A stretch of DNA of 64,000 bases from Bacteroides sp. (GCF_028690125.1 NZ_JAQVBV010000003.1:1-64000), one strand, 5' to 3'. Shown: positions 17,473 to 28,396, numbered from the stretch's first letter. The notes: generated by a model not told the origin, from the letters alone. Numbers and translations are program-made.

Positions 17473-19452
17473 TTATTTTTCCGGATAAATATGGATGGCA
17501 GCACCGCCATTATTGGCCAACTGAAGCTTAATGGTACTTTTCTTGTCAATCTTCATTGTATGTTTTACCAAATGGTTGGGGTTACTGTTTGTATCATTTG
17601 CATCACTATAAATTTCGGCTACATATTTTCCATCACCGAGGAAATCGGTTTTGAAAGATACAGCACGTTCCTTGCTATTATTGATTGTTCCTATATACCA
17701 GTCGTTTCCTTTTCTGCGTGCTACAGTGACGTATTCCATTACAGAGGCAGAAGGTACTACAGTGTCGTCCCACGTAGTAGGTACTTTCTGTATAAATTCA
17801 AAGCCCGGCTGTCCTTCATAAGCTATCGGAGAATCACAAACCATACCCAAATAACACTCTAATACTACGTACATACCCAGCATATGACAACGTGTATTTG
17901 TTACCAAAGGATTGGTGTATTGAATCTGGAATTTGTCTTTGGGTACAGCACGGAAACCTCCCAGATGATAATCTGTAACACCGGCTAAAAGACGGGTGAA
18001 TGGAATAGCAATGTCCAAATCTGCTCCCATATCCTTTGACCATTTGTAACATTCGTAGTTGCGGGTACCTTCACGTGCAAACTCGTTCGGATAAGTACGA
18101 TTTAAACCTGAGGGCTTGCTGGAACCGTGGAACTGAACAAATATTTTATGTTCGGCTGCTTTTTTTAGTATCTCTTCCTGAATGCAGATCATTTCCTGAT
18201 CGTCACGGTCCATAAAGTCCACCATCATTCCTCTGACACCCCATTTCTCGAATTCCGCCAGAGCTTCTTCCAGTCTGTTATAGAGAGGTTTCCAGTTCAC
18301 CCACATATGCAGCCCTACTCCCTTGCTTGCGGCATATTTGGCAATAGTATCCATATCCAGTGATTTCACAGGCTTCATTACATTGGCTGTTTCGCTTGGA
18401 AACTCAAAACTCATGTTTTCATCTTCATACCAAGGTTGTTCTGCATAGCCATAGATAGAATGAAAATCAAGTCCGGCCCGTGCAACGAAATCAATATAGT
18501 ATTGGTTGGTATAGAAGTTATTACCGGGTAAAAAGAAACTATCCGGAACTATATTCCCGTTCCACCAGGAGAAAGTTGTTTTTCCCGGTTTAATCCAGGA
18601 AGTATCTTTGATGGCACACGGATCGTTCAGGTCGGTCAGTAGATTAGAAGCGATAAGAGTTCCTACCTGTTCGCCGATCATCATTACTCGCCAGGGAGAC
18701 TGATGAGGAAGTTGTGCTTTCACTTTAATCTGTTGCTGACCGGGTAATGGAGATAACTTTCCACGTAGTGAACCTTGTTCATTCATCAGGTACATACCCG
18801 CATAGTTGCGGATAGCAGCCTCGGTAATGGCCATATATACACCATCATAATGGTATAGAGTCGGCATTTCCATTAGCTGATTGGCAGGGATATCCGAATA
18901 TTTCATTTGGGAATAAAATCCTTCATGTGAAGTGGTATATGATTTCAGAAACATGGTCAATACATCCGGATTATTAGCCAGATTGAAAGAGGTCAATTCG
19001 TCATACATGATGTAAGATGCCCACTGATCCTGTTCAGGAAATACATAGCGGAATGCTGCCCCGTCATTGAACACGCGAACTACTACGTCCACTTGCCGGT
19101 TAGGAGCTTTAGTCTCTTTCAATGGAATGATGGCTTCCTGAAAGGGATCTTCCACATGAGAGCTTTTTCCGGCAATGAGGTTATATTTCTCTATGCCGGA
19201 ACGCTTAGAGATCTTTCCAATAGTGACATTGTCTCCGAATTTTCCGTTATCAAATTCAAAGCCAAGTGCTCCGTCTTTAACTAATTGTGTGTTTTTATAA
19301 TACACACTATAACTTGGAAGGTCGTTCTTCTTTATTTGCACCGTAAAACGGATGTTGCCATCCGGAGACTTCACAGTGATACTCTTTTGTGCTTGGATTG
19401 ATCCGTAAGTACAAAGTAAAAGAGTAAATAGGAATATAATCTTTTTCATCAT
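17473..19452 (-). CDS. GH97 glycoside hydrolase, retaining type (probable alpha-galactosidase)
   Basis: This 659-residue enzyme has a signal peptide ending near SIQAQ and the GH97 layout: N-terminal beta-sandwich (about 22-290), catalytic barrel (about 290-560) and C-terminal beta domain. D412 in MVDFMDRDDQ and E467 in RNYECYK are 55 residues apart. That spacing matches the nucleophile/acid-base pair reported for the retaining alpha-galactosidase BtGH97b (Asp415, Glu470, from memory). The inverting SusB type lacks this aspartate. Removing alpha-1,6-galactose from galactomannan would fit the neighbours. It is probably periplasmic. It follows GH26 by 120 bp and precedes the GH28-like gene by 14 bp. 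Confidence 0.88.
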   Translation of the reverse strand: MMKKIIFLFTLLLCTYGSIQAQKSITVKSPDGNIRFTVQIKKNDLPSYSVYYKNTQLVKDGALGFEFDNGKFGDNVTIGKISKRSGIEKYNLIAGKSSHVEDPFQEAIIPLKETKAPNRQVDVVVRVFNDGAAFRYVFPEQDQWASYIMYDELTSFNLANNPDVLTMFLKSYTTSHEGFYSQMKYSDIPANQLMEMPTLYHYDGVYMAITEAAIRNYAGMYLMNEQGSLRGKLSPLPGQQQIKVKAQLPHQSPWRVMMIGEQVGTLIASNLLTDLNDPCAIKDTSWIKPGKTTFSWWNGNIVPDSFFLPGNNFYTNQYYIDFVARAGLDFHSIYGYAEQPWYEDENMSFEFPSETANVMKPVKSLDMDTIAKYAASKGVGLHMWVNWKPLYNRLEEALAEFEKWGVRGMMVDFMDRDDQEMICIQEEILKKAAEHKIFVQFHGSSKPSGLNRTYPNEFAREGTRNYECYKWSKDMGADLDIAIPFTRLLAGVTDYHLGGFRAVPKDKFQIQYTNPLVTNTRCHMLGMYVVLECYLGMVCDSPIAYEGQPGFEFIQKVPTTWDDTVVPSASVMEYVTVARRKGNDWYIGTINNSKERAVSFKTDFLGDGKYVAEIYSDANDTNSNPNHLVKHTMKIDKKSTIKLQLANNGGAAIHIYPEK

Positions 19453-19572
19453 AATAGTATTTCGTTGTTTAACTCGTCTTTTGCAAGTATTCAGTAACGT
19501 ACGTAGGTATCAAACGGAAGCTTGTTGAATCTGGTTTACTGTATATATATTCAGGAAGCCCATTCCTAAAGA

Positions 19573-20688
19573 CTAGTTATTTATATCCTGATTCATTAAG
19601 ATACGTGGCTGTGAAACCATTTTCTTAAAGTCTTCCGCCGACTCATGTCCTTTGTAGGGCAAATAGAAATGTCCCGGTTTATTAGGTTCCCAAGCGTTAC
19701 GCCAGAATAATATCCATGAGATCTTATATGGTTCTAATAATGGAGCAATGACTTTTGTGAAGTAATCAGCTTGCTTAATTCCTTCCCATCCGGTTTCGGA
19801 AACAGTAGGAATCTTACCTGCTTTTTCTGCATATTTTGTCACAATATCCATGTTGTGTTTCATATCGCGACAGTAGTTTTGAATAGCCGTTTCATCGTCA
19901 CCGAACTGATAAATGTCGAAACCAACAATATCCACATATTCATCTCCCGGATAACGCTCTAAGTAAGCAGCTTCATCCGTGCAGCCGGAAGGGGAATAGG
20001 CAAAAAGAAGGTGATGCACACCAGATTCACGTAAGTGGTCTACTGTCATACGCCACATAGCAATATAATCTTCAGGGGTACTTTGTTCAGCTCCCCACCA
20101 GAACCATGAACTGTTATGTTCATGATATAAGCGGAAAACAACCGGAATATATTCCCCGTTTTTATCTTTTAAGGTATTAAAAAATGTAGCCAGACGGTCG
20201 AGCCACTGGATAAATTCCTCGTGTTTAGCTTGTCCCGGAAGGACGGAATGAACGACGTCATTACCTTTACAATCCCATGTGGAACCACCTGTGATAATAT
20301 TGTCACCGTGCCAGCTCATGGTGTTGATACCTCCGCGCGCATCCGTTTCGATGATACCTTCACGCATCTTGTTAAAATATACAGAGTCCAGACTTCTGTC
20401 TGCTCCCAGTTCCAGATGCCCTATTTCCCATCCGGTTACTGCCGGATAATCCCCTGTGACTTCTTTTACGTCAGAGGTTCCGGGCTTATAGCTCTGATGC
20501 CCATAAGCCAAATCGTCCTGATGTCCTACCATAATACCTTTATCCTTTAGTTGGAACAGACGGTTATAGAGGGAACAAGCACGTTTTGTAGCCTGAGGGT
20601 CGGAAAGCTTCTTATCTGTGTCCTGTGTTCCACAACTCATGTTCATAAAAGCAGAACATATCATGATGAATAGAATAGATTTTTTCAT
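19573..20688 (-). CDS. GH26 beta-mannanase lipoprotein
   Basis: The 371-residue protein has a lipoprotein signal with cysteine near residue 19 (FMNMSC). The GH26 barrel shows acid/base E190 in [15 protein letters not shown] and nucleophile E298 in [12 protein letters not shown]26 enzymes cleave beta-1,4-mannan. The compact size and the linked GH130, epimerase and symporter match the mannobiose-releasing ManA system described in B. fragilis, so mannobiohydrolase activity is likely. Endo action at the surface is the alternative. Its ATG overlaps the stop of the GH130 gene by 4 bp, so the two are translationally coupled. Confidence 0.9.
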   Translation of the reverse strand: MKKSILFIMICSAFMNMSCGTQDTDKKLSDPQATKRACSLYNRLFQLKDKGIMVGHQDDLAYGHQSYKPGTSDVKEVTGDYPAVTGWEIGHLELGADRSLDSVYFNKMREGIIETDARGGINTMSWHGDNIITGGSTWDCKGNDVVHSVLPGQAKHEEFIQWLDRLATFFNTLKDKNGEYIPVVFRLYHEHNSSWFWWGAEQSTPEDYIAMWRMTVDHLRESGVHHLLFAYSPSGCTDEAAYLERYPGDEYVDIVGFDIYQFGDDETAIQNYCRDMKHNMDIVTKYAEKAGKIPTVSETGWEGIKQADYFTKVIAPLLEPYKISWILFWRNAWEPNKPGHFYLPYKGHESAEDFKKMVSQPRILMNQDINN

Positions 20689-21869
20689 TGTTTATTTTTG
20701 TTATAGGCTTCATTTCTGTCAATAAGCTCATATAGAGTTTCTACAGAAGCCACACTTCTAAAGCCGTCCGGAGAAGTATTGAAACAGTAATCTAAAAGGC
20801 GGTCGATGGATGACACAGCTACGTGCATACGCGTATCACAAGACGCATAATAGATGTAAACCGTTCCATCTTCATCCGCAATCCAACCATTGGAGAAAAG
20901 GACATTGGAAACGTCCCCAACGCGTTCTTGTCCTATGGGAGCCAGTAGATGACCGGCAGGTTCGGCGATTACTTGATCCGGATGTTCCAAATCCGTCACG
21001 TACAGATATAGGACATAGCGTAACCCTGCAGCACACATCCTTACTCCATGTGCCAAGTGAAGCCATCCTTTATTTGTTTTAATAGGGTGAGGTCCTTCAC
21101 CGTTTTTAAGTTCTTTAATGGTGTGGTAGTGACGGAAATTAATAATGCTTTCTTTATCTATTCTGGCATGGGTAATATCATCCACCAGTGCCCAGCCGAT
21201 TCCTCCACCGTTGCCGGCATCAATAAAACTATCTTGCGGACGGGTGTAAAAAGCATATTTGCCGTTTACAAACTCAGGATGAAGCACCACATTCCGTTGT
21301 TGGCTTTGGCTAATCAGGTCCGGTAACCGTTCCCAATCAATCAGATTCTTAGTGCGGGCAATACCGGCAGCTGCAACAGCAGAAGACAAATCACCTTTGG
21401 GAGCATTTTTGTCTTTGCGCTCTGTGCAGAATACACCATAGATCCATCCGTCTTCGTGGCTAGTCAAACGCATATCGTATACATTTACATCAGGCTCTGT
21501 GGTTTCTGGTAAACGAACCGGATATTTCCAGAAGTTGAAGTGGTCGATACCGTTAGGACTCTCCACTACAGAAAAGAAAGATTTGCGGTCGTTACCTTCT
21601 ACGCGTGCTATCATTACATACTTCCCATTCCATTTCATTGCTCCGGCATTGAATACCCCGTTGATACCAAAACGTTCCATAAAGTATGGATTGTTATCAG
21701 GGGATAAATCATATCTCCATTCAATAGGAGTATGCGCAGCTGTCACTACAGGATATTTATAACGCTCGAAAATTCCATTACCCGGTAATATCGGTTCATT
21801 AGGACGCTCCATAAGAGCAGCATATTCTTCAGCAACCTGTGTAAGGCGCTGATTAAATACATTTACCAT
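20685..21869 (-). CDS. GH130 4-O-beta-D-mannosyl-D-glucose phosphorylase
   Basis: This 394-residue cytoplasmic enzyme (no signal peptide) has the GH130 five-bladed propeller signatures. The conserved catalytic aspartate is about D132 in [21 protein letters not shown] and [10 protein letters not shown] match the phosphate and sugar site regions of subfamily 1. It would phosphorolyse mannosyl-glucose to mannose-1-phosphate and glucose, the last step of the pathway fed by the 2-epimerase at 30440. Length and motifs agree with the B. fragilis mannosylglucose phosphorylase. A subfamily 2 mannan-oligosaccharide phosphorylase is less likely. It follows the binding-lipoprotein gene after a 181-bp gap with an imperfect hairpin and overlaps GH26. 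Confidence 0.93.
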   Translation of the reverse strand: MVNVFNQRLTQVAEEYAALMERPNEPILPGNGIFERYKYPVVTAAHTPIEWRYDLSPDNNPYFMERFGINGVFNAGAMKWNGKYVMIARVEGNDRKSFFSVVESPNGIDHFNFWKYPVRLPETTEPDVNVYDMRLTSHEDGWIYGVFCTERKDKNAPKGDLSSAVAAAGIARTKNLIDWERLPDLISQSQQRNVVLHPEFVNGKYAFYTRPQDSFIDAGNGGGIGWALVDDITHARIDKESIINFRHYHTIKELKNGEGPHPIKTNKGWLHLAHGVRMCAAGLRYVLYLYVTDLEHPDQVIAEPAGHLLAPIGQERVGDVSNVLFSNGWIADEDGTVYIYYASCDTRMHVAVSSIDRLLDYCFNTSPDGFRSVASVETLYELIDRNEAYNKNKQ

Positions 21870-21964
21870 TTCTGTCTTTATTTAGATTAAAAAACTTAGT
21901 TCTTTAAGAAGGTGTTTCATTCCTGCTCAAAAGAGTCCTGTGATATAGCTCTTCAGATACAGGC

Positions 21965-22022
21965 GACGCAGACAACGCGAATTTTTAAGTTTAAGATCCG
22001 CGTCATTCGCGTCATCTGTGTC
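21965..22022. repeat. imperfect inverted repeat between the binding-lipoprotein and GH130 genes
   Basis: GACGCAGACAACGCGAAT (21965-21982) pairs with 22005-22022 with three mismatches in 18. The words GACGCAG and CCGCGTCAT also occur in the repeat at 14502-14590, so both belong to one dispersed family. In the operon mRNA it would form a hairpin separating the transport genes from the enzyme genes. Confidence 0.75.
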
Positions 22023-22050
22023 GAAAGAATTATTCATTGAGAGTCTATGA

Positions 22051-23286
22051 TTATTCTACTTTTATCTTCTTGACAAAGCGTAAGTTCCAGAAGTAAAACT
22101 CCATATCGCCTGCTAACTCGCGATTCATTGCCATTTTCAGGTTAATGCGCTCGCCTTTGTCTTCATAAGGCTTTTTAGCGATCTTCAGACTCGTTTTATT
22201 TCCGTCTTTGCCTTTGAATACATCTGTTACTTCTAAGGAAACAGTCTGCCATTTTCCCATTGTGTTGAGAGAAACTCCGTTGTTGGTAGAAGCTGGGTCC
22301 CAATTGTATATCAGACCGTCTCCTTCTAGATCCCCATTTCCTATCTTTATGTAGCGTGCCAATGGTACTTCAGCTGGATTGAGTATTTCCATTTTTACGT
22401 AGTAATTTTCAGGATTAGCCAATAGATCTGCAGCTGTATCATCCAACCAGAAGTGAGTAATCATAATGTTGTCATATTGCCAAGCTCCCGTATATGTCTT
22501 TTTCAACGTAACGTACCATTTAAATAATGGAGCAGCGGGATCAGAGTCTGGATTAACAGGAACAATACCTGTAGGCCACCATCCGTCTGACCATGTTCTG
22601 TCATCATTGGTCAGAATGGCAATTCCCTTTTCTCTGAATGGAATTTTTGCAGGTGAATCTAGTTCCGGTGTTGAAATTGTAAGATATGATGTCTCATCCG
22701 TAGACGTTCCTTCTGGAACTTCAATGCTAAATCCGCTTTGAGAACAATTAAAGATTCTGATATCTTGATTATTGAATTTAACACTGGCACTGATTGAGTC
22801 TATCTTATACAAGTCGAAATCGCTTCCCAATACTTCTACAGTATCTCCGTCTGCCGCAAAATCATTAGAGAATCCTTTGATTTTTAATTCCGGCAGTGTT
22901 ACATTTAAAGGAGTCGTTATTTCTCCTAAAGCAGTTTTGATAGTCAGTGTATTGGTTACTGTACCGGGCAACACACGTGGAACAACTATCTCCAGGCGAT
23001 GACGTTTGGTATATACTTGAGAAAGGTCCAAGCTGATATCATTAACAAGTACTTCTGTTACCCGTGCAAGATTGTCGCCAAAAATAGCTATTGATTGATT
23101 AAGAGAAGCTACACTGATAGCTTTGGTCGTATCCGATGAGGCTGTGATTTTTCGTACTACAGGTGCTCCGTTGGCTCCCAAGTCAGCGTCCCATCCTTCA
23201 TCCATATTCACTACATCACTGCAACTAATAGTAGTAAGGGATGTGAATAAGGCAAAAACTGTATGTTTCAAATATGTAATTTTCAT
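22051..23286 (-). CDS. surface glycan-binding lipoprotein with IPT/TIG domains
   Basis: The 411-residue protein sits directly after SusD, the usual place for a surface glycan-binding protein. It has a lipoprotein signal (TTISC, cysteine near residue 22) followed by SDVVNMDE. Two IPT/TIG-like immunoglobulin domains follow (about 40-135 and 135-215). The C-terminal 190-residue beta domain is rich in tryptophan and aromatics (WSDGWWPTG, FYFWNLRF) and probably binds glycan, as in the SGBP-B group. It would capture mannan at the cell surface with SusD. No catalytic motifs are seen. The gap to susD is 34 bp. Confidence 0.82.
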   Translation of the reverse strand: MKITYLKHTVFALFTSLTTISCSDVVNMDEGWDADLGANGAPVVRKITASSDTTKAISVASLNQSIAIFGDNLARVTEVLVNDISLDLSQVYTKRHRLEIVVPRVLPGTVTNTLTIKTALGEITTPLNVTLPELKIKGFSNDFAADGDTVEVLGSDFDLYKIDSISASVKFNNQDIRIFNCSQSGFSIEVPEGTSTDETSYLTISTPELDSPAKIPFREKGIAILTNDDRTWSDGWWPTGIVPVNPDSDPAAPLFKWYVTLKKTYTGAWQYDNIMITHFWLDDTAADLLANPENYYVKMEILNPAEVPLARYIKIGNGDLEGDGLIYNWDPASTNNGVSLNTMGKWQTVSLEVTDVFKGKDGNKTSLKIAKKPYEDKGERINLKMAMNRELAGDMEFYFWNLRFVKKIKVE

Positions 23287-23320
23287 GATTGCACTTTATT
23301 AAATCTATTCATTAAGTTTA

Positions 23321-25066
23321 TTAACTCCAACCCGGATTATTCTCGTTAATCGAAGAGTTAGAATCTATTTCGCTGGAAGGGATCGGGAACAAACGATGTT
23401 TTTCCGAACGTACTTTGTTCACGCCCTGTTCATCTTGTCCGCCGATAGCATTCATTACATCTACATAGATTCCCCACCGAATCAAATCCCAACGACGGTC
23501 TCCTTCGAAAGCAAGCTCTATTGAACGTTCTTTCAATACGTTGGATCTGAAATCTATGATGTCGGCAACATTACCTTCTCCGGTTAAAGAGAGTAAGGTA
23601 GCTTGACTACGTTCGCGAACATCGTTTAATGCACCTAATGCTATACCATCACTTGTTCCGTGTACTTCTGCATAGGCTTCTGCATAGATTAAAAGTATAT
23701 CTGCATAACGTAACAAAGGATAGAAAGCATCTCCATGCGTAGTAGTACGATCTGAACGGTCGAGATATTTAGTTGTATACGCCAGATAATAAAGGTCAAA
23801 TTGTTTAGATAAATAGGTCCAATCATCATTGAAAGGTGCTTCCTTGTTTTCTACTTTTTTACGGTATTCTTCCGTATTTGGATAGAATGCTCCCAATTTA
23901 TTGGTTACTTCGTAAGTCCATCCTCTTTTCCATCTGTGACGGATACCTTCTTTTACTCGCAAGTCTTTGCTTTCAATCATCTTATACCAGTGGTCACGCT
24001 GTCCGTGCCACAAACCATCAGCAATGTAACCGCTTCCATCTTCGATTCCACAGAAATGATAGGAGTAATATTCGCAATAGCGAGTATCCGAAGCAGATGG
24101 CTGGAGAGACCATAAGAACTCAGAACCATTGCTGTTAGCACGTTTCCACAAATCACTGTAGGTCTGTATTAATGAATACTCTCCATATTCTTTATCCATT
24201 ACCTGTTTTGCTTTTTCATAAGCTTTGGTATAATATACTTGCGGATCAAAAGCTTCGTATCCGGGAAGTTGGTGAGTAGTGATTTCAATTTTCTGAGGTT
24301 CAGTATAGGCTTTACCTTCTCCTTCACCGCTCCATGGTTTACCACCATATACCCATAGACGAGTACCATTAGGCATAGCTCCTGATGCCATTGTTGCATA
24401 AACTTTTGCTAATAAACCAGCGGCAGTACCTGCTGTTACGTGTCCTGTTACGTACTCGCCATCTGTATTTTTGTAGCATTCTGTTTCCGCATCTTGCAAT
24501 AGTTCGATGATATAGGCATAAACATCTTTAACTTCGCTGCGTGGTACATTTCGGTCTCCGGTTTCGCTGATTGATTCTTTACGCAAAGGGACAGGTCCGT
24601 AAGCTCTGACAAGTTGGAAATAAGTCCATGCTTTTAGGAATTTAAGTTCTCCGTTGATCGCTGTTTTTAACCGGTCGTTCACATTCGACATACTGTTTAC
24701 TTTATACATAGAAAAGTTGCAGCGGTGAATCATTGCATAGCCGTCTTCCCATAATGCATTGACCATGCTATTATTTTGGAAGTTACCTGCTCCAAATGTA
24801 CCAAATGCCCAGCTAGGTCCCGTTAAATAATCACTATCATATTCCCAGATCAGAGGGAAATTGTTACTGTTGAACATCGTGAGAATCTTGCTATATGTGC
24901 CGGTTAGCCATTGATTAGCACCTTTATCGGAGTCTTCAATATCATCCGGTTGGATGAAGTCAAAAGATTCTTCTTTTAGCCAGTCTTGGCATGAGGTCAT
25001 TCCCGCCATTAATGAGATCCCCATTGCGGCGGCCATGATAATATTATATATATTTTTTGTTTTCAT
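23321..25066 (-). CDS. SusD/RagB-family outer-membrane glycan-binding lipoprotein
   Basis: The 581-residue protein has a lipoprotein signal (GMTSC, cysteine near residue 26) followed by acidic residues in IQPDDIEDSDKG. It has the SusD fold: helical TPR-like half (LKFLKAWTYFQLVRAYGPVPL, quoted in part as WTYFQLVRAYGPVPL) and the C-terminal RYADILLIYAEAYAEV and RRWDLIRWG motifs. It forms the lid of the SusC transporter and binds oligosaccharide. It lies 21 bp after susC in the mannan operon. Confidence 0.95.
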   Translation of the reverse strand: MKTKNIYNIIMAAAMGISLMAGMTSCQDWLKEESFDFIQPDDIEDSDKGANQWLTGTYSKILTMFNSNNFPLIWEYDSDYLTGPSWAFGTFGAGNFQNNSMVNALWEDGYAMIHRCNFSMYKVNSMSNVNDRLKTAINGELKFLKAWTYFQLVRAYGPVPLRKESISETGDRNVPRSEVKDVYAYIIELLQDAETECYKNTDGEYVTGHVTAGTAAGLLAKVYATMASGAMPNGTRLWVYGGKPWSGEGEGKAYTEPQKIEITTHQLPGYEAFDPQVYYTKAYEKAKQVMDKEYGEYSLIQTYSDLWKRANSNGSEFLWSLQPSASDTRYCEYYSYHFCGIEDGSGYIADGLWHGQRDHWYKMIESKDLRVKEGIRHRWKRGWTYEVTNKLGAFYPNTEEYRKKVENKEAPFNDDWTYLSKQFDLYYLAYTTKYLDRSDRTTTHGDAFYPLLRYADILLIYAEAYAEVHGTSDGIALGALNDVRERSQATLLSLTGEGNVADIIDFRSNVLKERSIELAFEGDRRWDLIRWGIYVDVMNAIGGQDEQGVNKVRSEKHRLFPIPSSEIDSNSSINENNPGWS

Positions 25067-25087
25067 TGTACATTTCAGGTCTTTAAA

Positions 25088-28000
25088 TTAGAAACTCATT
25101 TTTACGCCAAAAGAAAAAGTACGGCTGCTTGGGTAAGAGAATAAATCGACACCTTGACGAGATACATCACTACCGAAAGCATTCACATCCGGATCATACC
25201 AGCTATATTTACTAATGGTAAAGAGGTTGGATGCACTGGCATAAACGTTGATAGAATTTACGCCTTTCCAGTTTTTCGGGAAGAAAGTGTAACCTAAACT
25301 TACATTCTTCAAACGCAGGTATGAACCATCTTCAATATATCTGTCAGTGAACTTCCATTCGCGGGTATATCCGTCGGCAACGGCTCTAGGCCATTTGGCT
25401 CCTTCTGTATTTCCTTCTCTCCAACGAGTATCATATTGCTCTCTGGTAATATTAGAGATGCCTGTCATAGAAGCACTGGTGTTGTTTGCAATAGTATTGG
25501 CATTTACAATATCATTGCCATAAGTACCTTGCAGGAAGAAGCTGAATGTGAAATTCTTATATTGCAAAGTATTAGTCAAACCATAGATAAAATCCGGGTT
25601 TGTATCTCCGATTACGCGCTTGTCTGCATCGGTTATCTGACCATCTTTATTGTAGTCACGGTATTTAATTTCTCCGATCAAGTTTTTTGCTTCACCTTCT
25701 GACACATTTGCATAGCGTGGATCTGCCCTAACTTCTGCCAGATTGTCGTAGAAACCGTCTTCTACAAAACCTACTACCGTTCCGATAGGACATCCGTTAC
25801 GCATTACGAATACGTTCTTGATGCTGTTTACGAACTGGCTTGCATACTGGTCACCTGTCAATCCACCGATACGGTTACGGTTGAATGAGATATTTGCATC
25901 AATCTCCCAATTCAGATCTTTGTGTACTGTTGGGTGGAATGCTCCGGTAATTTCAAGACCTTTATTAACAACATTACCTATGTTAGTTGCCATCTGTGTG
26001 TAACCGGAGTTAGTTTCGATATTCACTTTCTGAAGCAAATCTTTCGTACGTTTGTAGTATGCGTCGATGGTCAGATTCACTCTTCCTTTTGCGAATGAAA
26101 CATCCAGTCCGAGGTCTACTTGATCTGTAGTCTCCCATTTCAGATTTTTATTGATCGGACCTTTCCAGGTTTGCTCAGCATATCCTGAGTTCAAAGAACC
26201 GTTGAATACATAACCTGCAACAGACATTGCCGGAAGGGTTGCATAAGTATCTATGCCCTGATTACCTGTCTGACCATAGCTTAAGCGTAGTTTTAAATCA
26301 TCGAAGATGTTCAAGCTTTCAATCCATGGCTCAGCAGACAAACGCCAAGCTAATGCCCCTGATAAGAAGTGTGCATATTTATTGCCTTCTACAAATACAC
26401 TTGAACCGTCTGCACGATAAGATACAGTTGCCATATATTTGCTTTTATATGAATAGTTCAAGCGTGCCAGATTAGATTGCATCCGTTTCTTTCCGCGTCC
26501 AGAAGATAATGGGTAAACTTTACCTCCTGCGCTCATATCCCACATCATAGTCAGGTCGCTTGGGAAATTGTAAGCAGACATTCTGTTGTATTTCCAGTTG
26601 GACTCTTCGAAAGTAATACCGGCCAATGCGGCAAAGTCATGATCTTCTGCGAAAGTGTGATTGTAGGTCAATAAAGTTTCACTGGTAACACCTTCAGACC
26701 ACCCTGTTCCTTGTGCACCTACCCCATTGGTCGGTTCGTAGCCTTGACGAGTCAATCGGTTGTAGTACATATTACGGTCGTTTCCTGAATAGCTGAAACC
26801 TAAGTTTTCACGCAATTTTAAACCTTTCAGTAGAGTTGCTTCGAAATAAGAAGATAAGTACACATTGTTTGCACGATATTCATCGAAAGCTTCCCGTACA
26901 TATACATATGGATTGGTTGCAAGCCAGTTCAATTCATTGTTGTCTTTGGTGTTGATGCTGGCATCATAAGTCGGAGGGAATACCAAAGCTGAATAAATCA
27001 CACCGTCACCACCTGAAGTACTTGAATTGACAAAGTTAGTCAATGCATTCGTATAGTTTACATTTAATCCAACTTCCAACCAGTTGGTTACCTTACGCCA
27101 AAGATTGGAGCGGACAGCAAAACGTTTGTAGTCAGAACCTACAATTGTACCTGCCTGCTTACTATAATTTAATGACATCATATATCCGCCTTGTGCATTA
27201 CCACCATCTATACTTAAATTATATTCCTGAGTAAATCCTGTTTGGAAGATTGCATCTTGCCAGTCCGTTGAACCTACATTGTAATTATTGCCATATTCAT
27301 CTGTATAAACTCCCGGGCGGCGGAAATCTTCCGGTGACGGAGAATACTTACCGGTATTGGTCATTAAGTTACCAGATGTATCTGTGCTATAATACCATTC
27401 ACCGCGATAAGGCAATTGTCCTTTCGGATTAGAGTTCAGTACCTGCTCATTCATGTATTGAGCATAAGTAACAGGGTCCAGAACATCTATCTTCTTTGCA
27501 ATTTTAGAAACACTGAAGTTGGAGGAGAAGGTGATGTTATTTTTACCTTCTTTACCACGCTTCGTAGTAATAATGACAACTCCGTTAGCTCCACGTGAGC
27601 CGTAGATGGCTGTAGAAGAAGCATCTTTCAAAACCTCGATGGACTCAATATCATTAGGATTGATATTGGCTAATGGGTTAGAACCTGAACCGGTACTACT
27701 GATACCAGTATCGGGTGCAGTGCCACCACCGCCATAAGGAAGTCCGTCTATTACATAAAGTGGTTGTGTGCTTGTACTAAAAGAGTTTGCACCACGTACC
27801 TGAATTGTTATACCTCCACCGGGAGCACCGTCGTTCTGCTTTACTTGCATACCGGCAATTCTTCCTTGAAGTGCACCGTTGATACTTAGTGCCGGGTTAC
27901 CTTTCAGGATATCATCAGCCTTTACCTGGCTAACCGAGCCTGTCAAGTCCCGCTTCTTCATTGTACCATATCCCACTACCACAACATCATTCAACTGATT

Positions 28001-28294
28001 GACATCGTCGGCCAGCTTCACATCTAAACGATTTTGTGAATTAACTACTACTGTCTTTGAAGTCTTACCTATGTAAGAGAAGATCAGTATGTCCCCCTTT
28101 TGTACTTCAATAGTGTAATTGCCGTCAAAATCAGTAGTTGTCCCCTTCTGAGCACCTTGTACCTGGATAGTAGCTCCAATCATAGGAGAGTTGTCGCTTG
28201 CATCAATCACTGTTCCACTGAGTGGAAAGGATTGAGCCAAAACCAAGCTTGTATAGAACAAGCAACAAATAAGAATTAATCCGATTCTTTTCAT
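25088..28294 (-). CDS. SusC/RagA-family TonB-dependent outer-membrane transporter
   Basis: The 1068-residue transporter begins with a signal peptide and a CarboxypepD_reg-like domain (SGTVIDASDNSPMIGA). The canonical LNDVVVVGYGTMKKRDLTG plug start and plug domain follow (STAIYGSRGANGVVIITTK near residue 230), then a 22-strand barrel ending in SFGVKMSF. It lacks an STN domain, so it probably does not signal to an anti-sigma factor, which fits regulation by the AraC protein. It is the first gene of a leftward operon reaching 14628. A TAACTTTG element and an ACTATAAT-type palindrome lie upstream. Confidence 0.96.
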   Translation of the reverse strand: MKRIGLILICCLFYTSLVLAQSFPLSGTVIDASDNSPMIGATIQVQGAQKGTTTDFDGNYTIEVQKGDILIFSYIGKTSKTVVVNSQNRLDVKLADDVNQLNDVVVVGYGTMKKRDLTGSVSQVKADDILKGNPALSINGALQGRIAGMQVKQNDGAPGGGITIQVRGANSFSTSTQPLYVIDGLPYGGGGTAPDTGISSTGSGSNPLANINPNDIESIEVLKDASSTAIYGSRGANGVVIITTKRGKEGKNNITFSSNFSVSKIAKKIDVLDPVTYAQYMNEQVLNSNPKGQLPYRGEWYYSTDTSGNLMTNTGKYSPSPEDFRRPGVYTDEYGNNYNVGSTDWQDAIFQTGFTQEYNLSIDGGNAQGGYMMSLNYSKQAGTIVGSDYKRFAVRSNLWRKVTNWLEVGLNVNYTNALTNFVNSSTSGGDGVIYSALVFPPTYDASINTKDNNELNWLATNPYVYVREAFDEYRANNVYLSSYFEATLLKGLKLRENLGFSYSGNDRNMYYNRLTRQGYEPTNGVGAQGTGWSEGVTSETLLTYNHTFAEDHDFAALAGITFEESNWKYNRMSAYNFPSDLTMMWDMSAGGKVYPLSSGRGKKRMQSNLARLNYSYKSKYMATVSYRADGSSVFVEGNKYAHFLSGALAWRLSAEPWIESLNIFDDLKLRLSYGQTGNQGIDTYATLPAMSVAGYVFNGSLNSGYAEQTWKGPINKNLKWETTDQVDLGLDVSFAKGRVNLTIDAYYKRTKDLLQKVNIETNSGYTQMATNIGNVVNKGLEITGAFHPTVHKDLNWEIDANISFNRNRIGGLTGDQYASQFVNSIKNVFVMRNGCPIGTVVGFVEDGFYDNLAEVRADPRYANVSEGEAKNLIGEIKYRDYNKDGQITDADKRVIGDTNPDFIYGLTNTLQYKNFTFSFFLQGTYGNDIVNANTIANNTSASMTGISNITREQYDTRWREGNTEGAKWPRAVADGYTREWKFTDRYIEDGSYLRLKNVSLGYTFFPKNWKGVNSINVYASASNLFTISKYSWYDPDVNAFGSDVSRQGVDLFSYPSSRTFSFGVKMSF

Positions 28295-28388
28295 GGTTTT
28301 TTTTAATGTATTAATTATATTAAGGTATGTATAAATCTCTCGTGTATTATACTAAGTGAATGATTTATTTCTTCTCTCTCATCTGTGG

Positions 28389-28396
28389 CAAAGTTA
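28389..28396 (-). promoter_or_regulatory. -7 element TAACTTTG for the susC-led operon
   Basis: A perfect TAnnTTTG on the minus strand, about 95 bp before the susC ATG. No good -33 TTTG is present, as is common for activator-dependent promoters. The palindromic cluster begins about 25 bp upstream. Confidence 0.5.
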
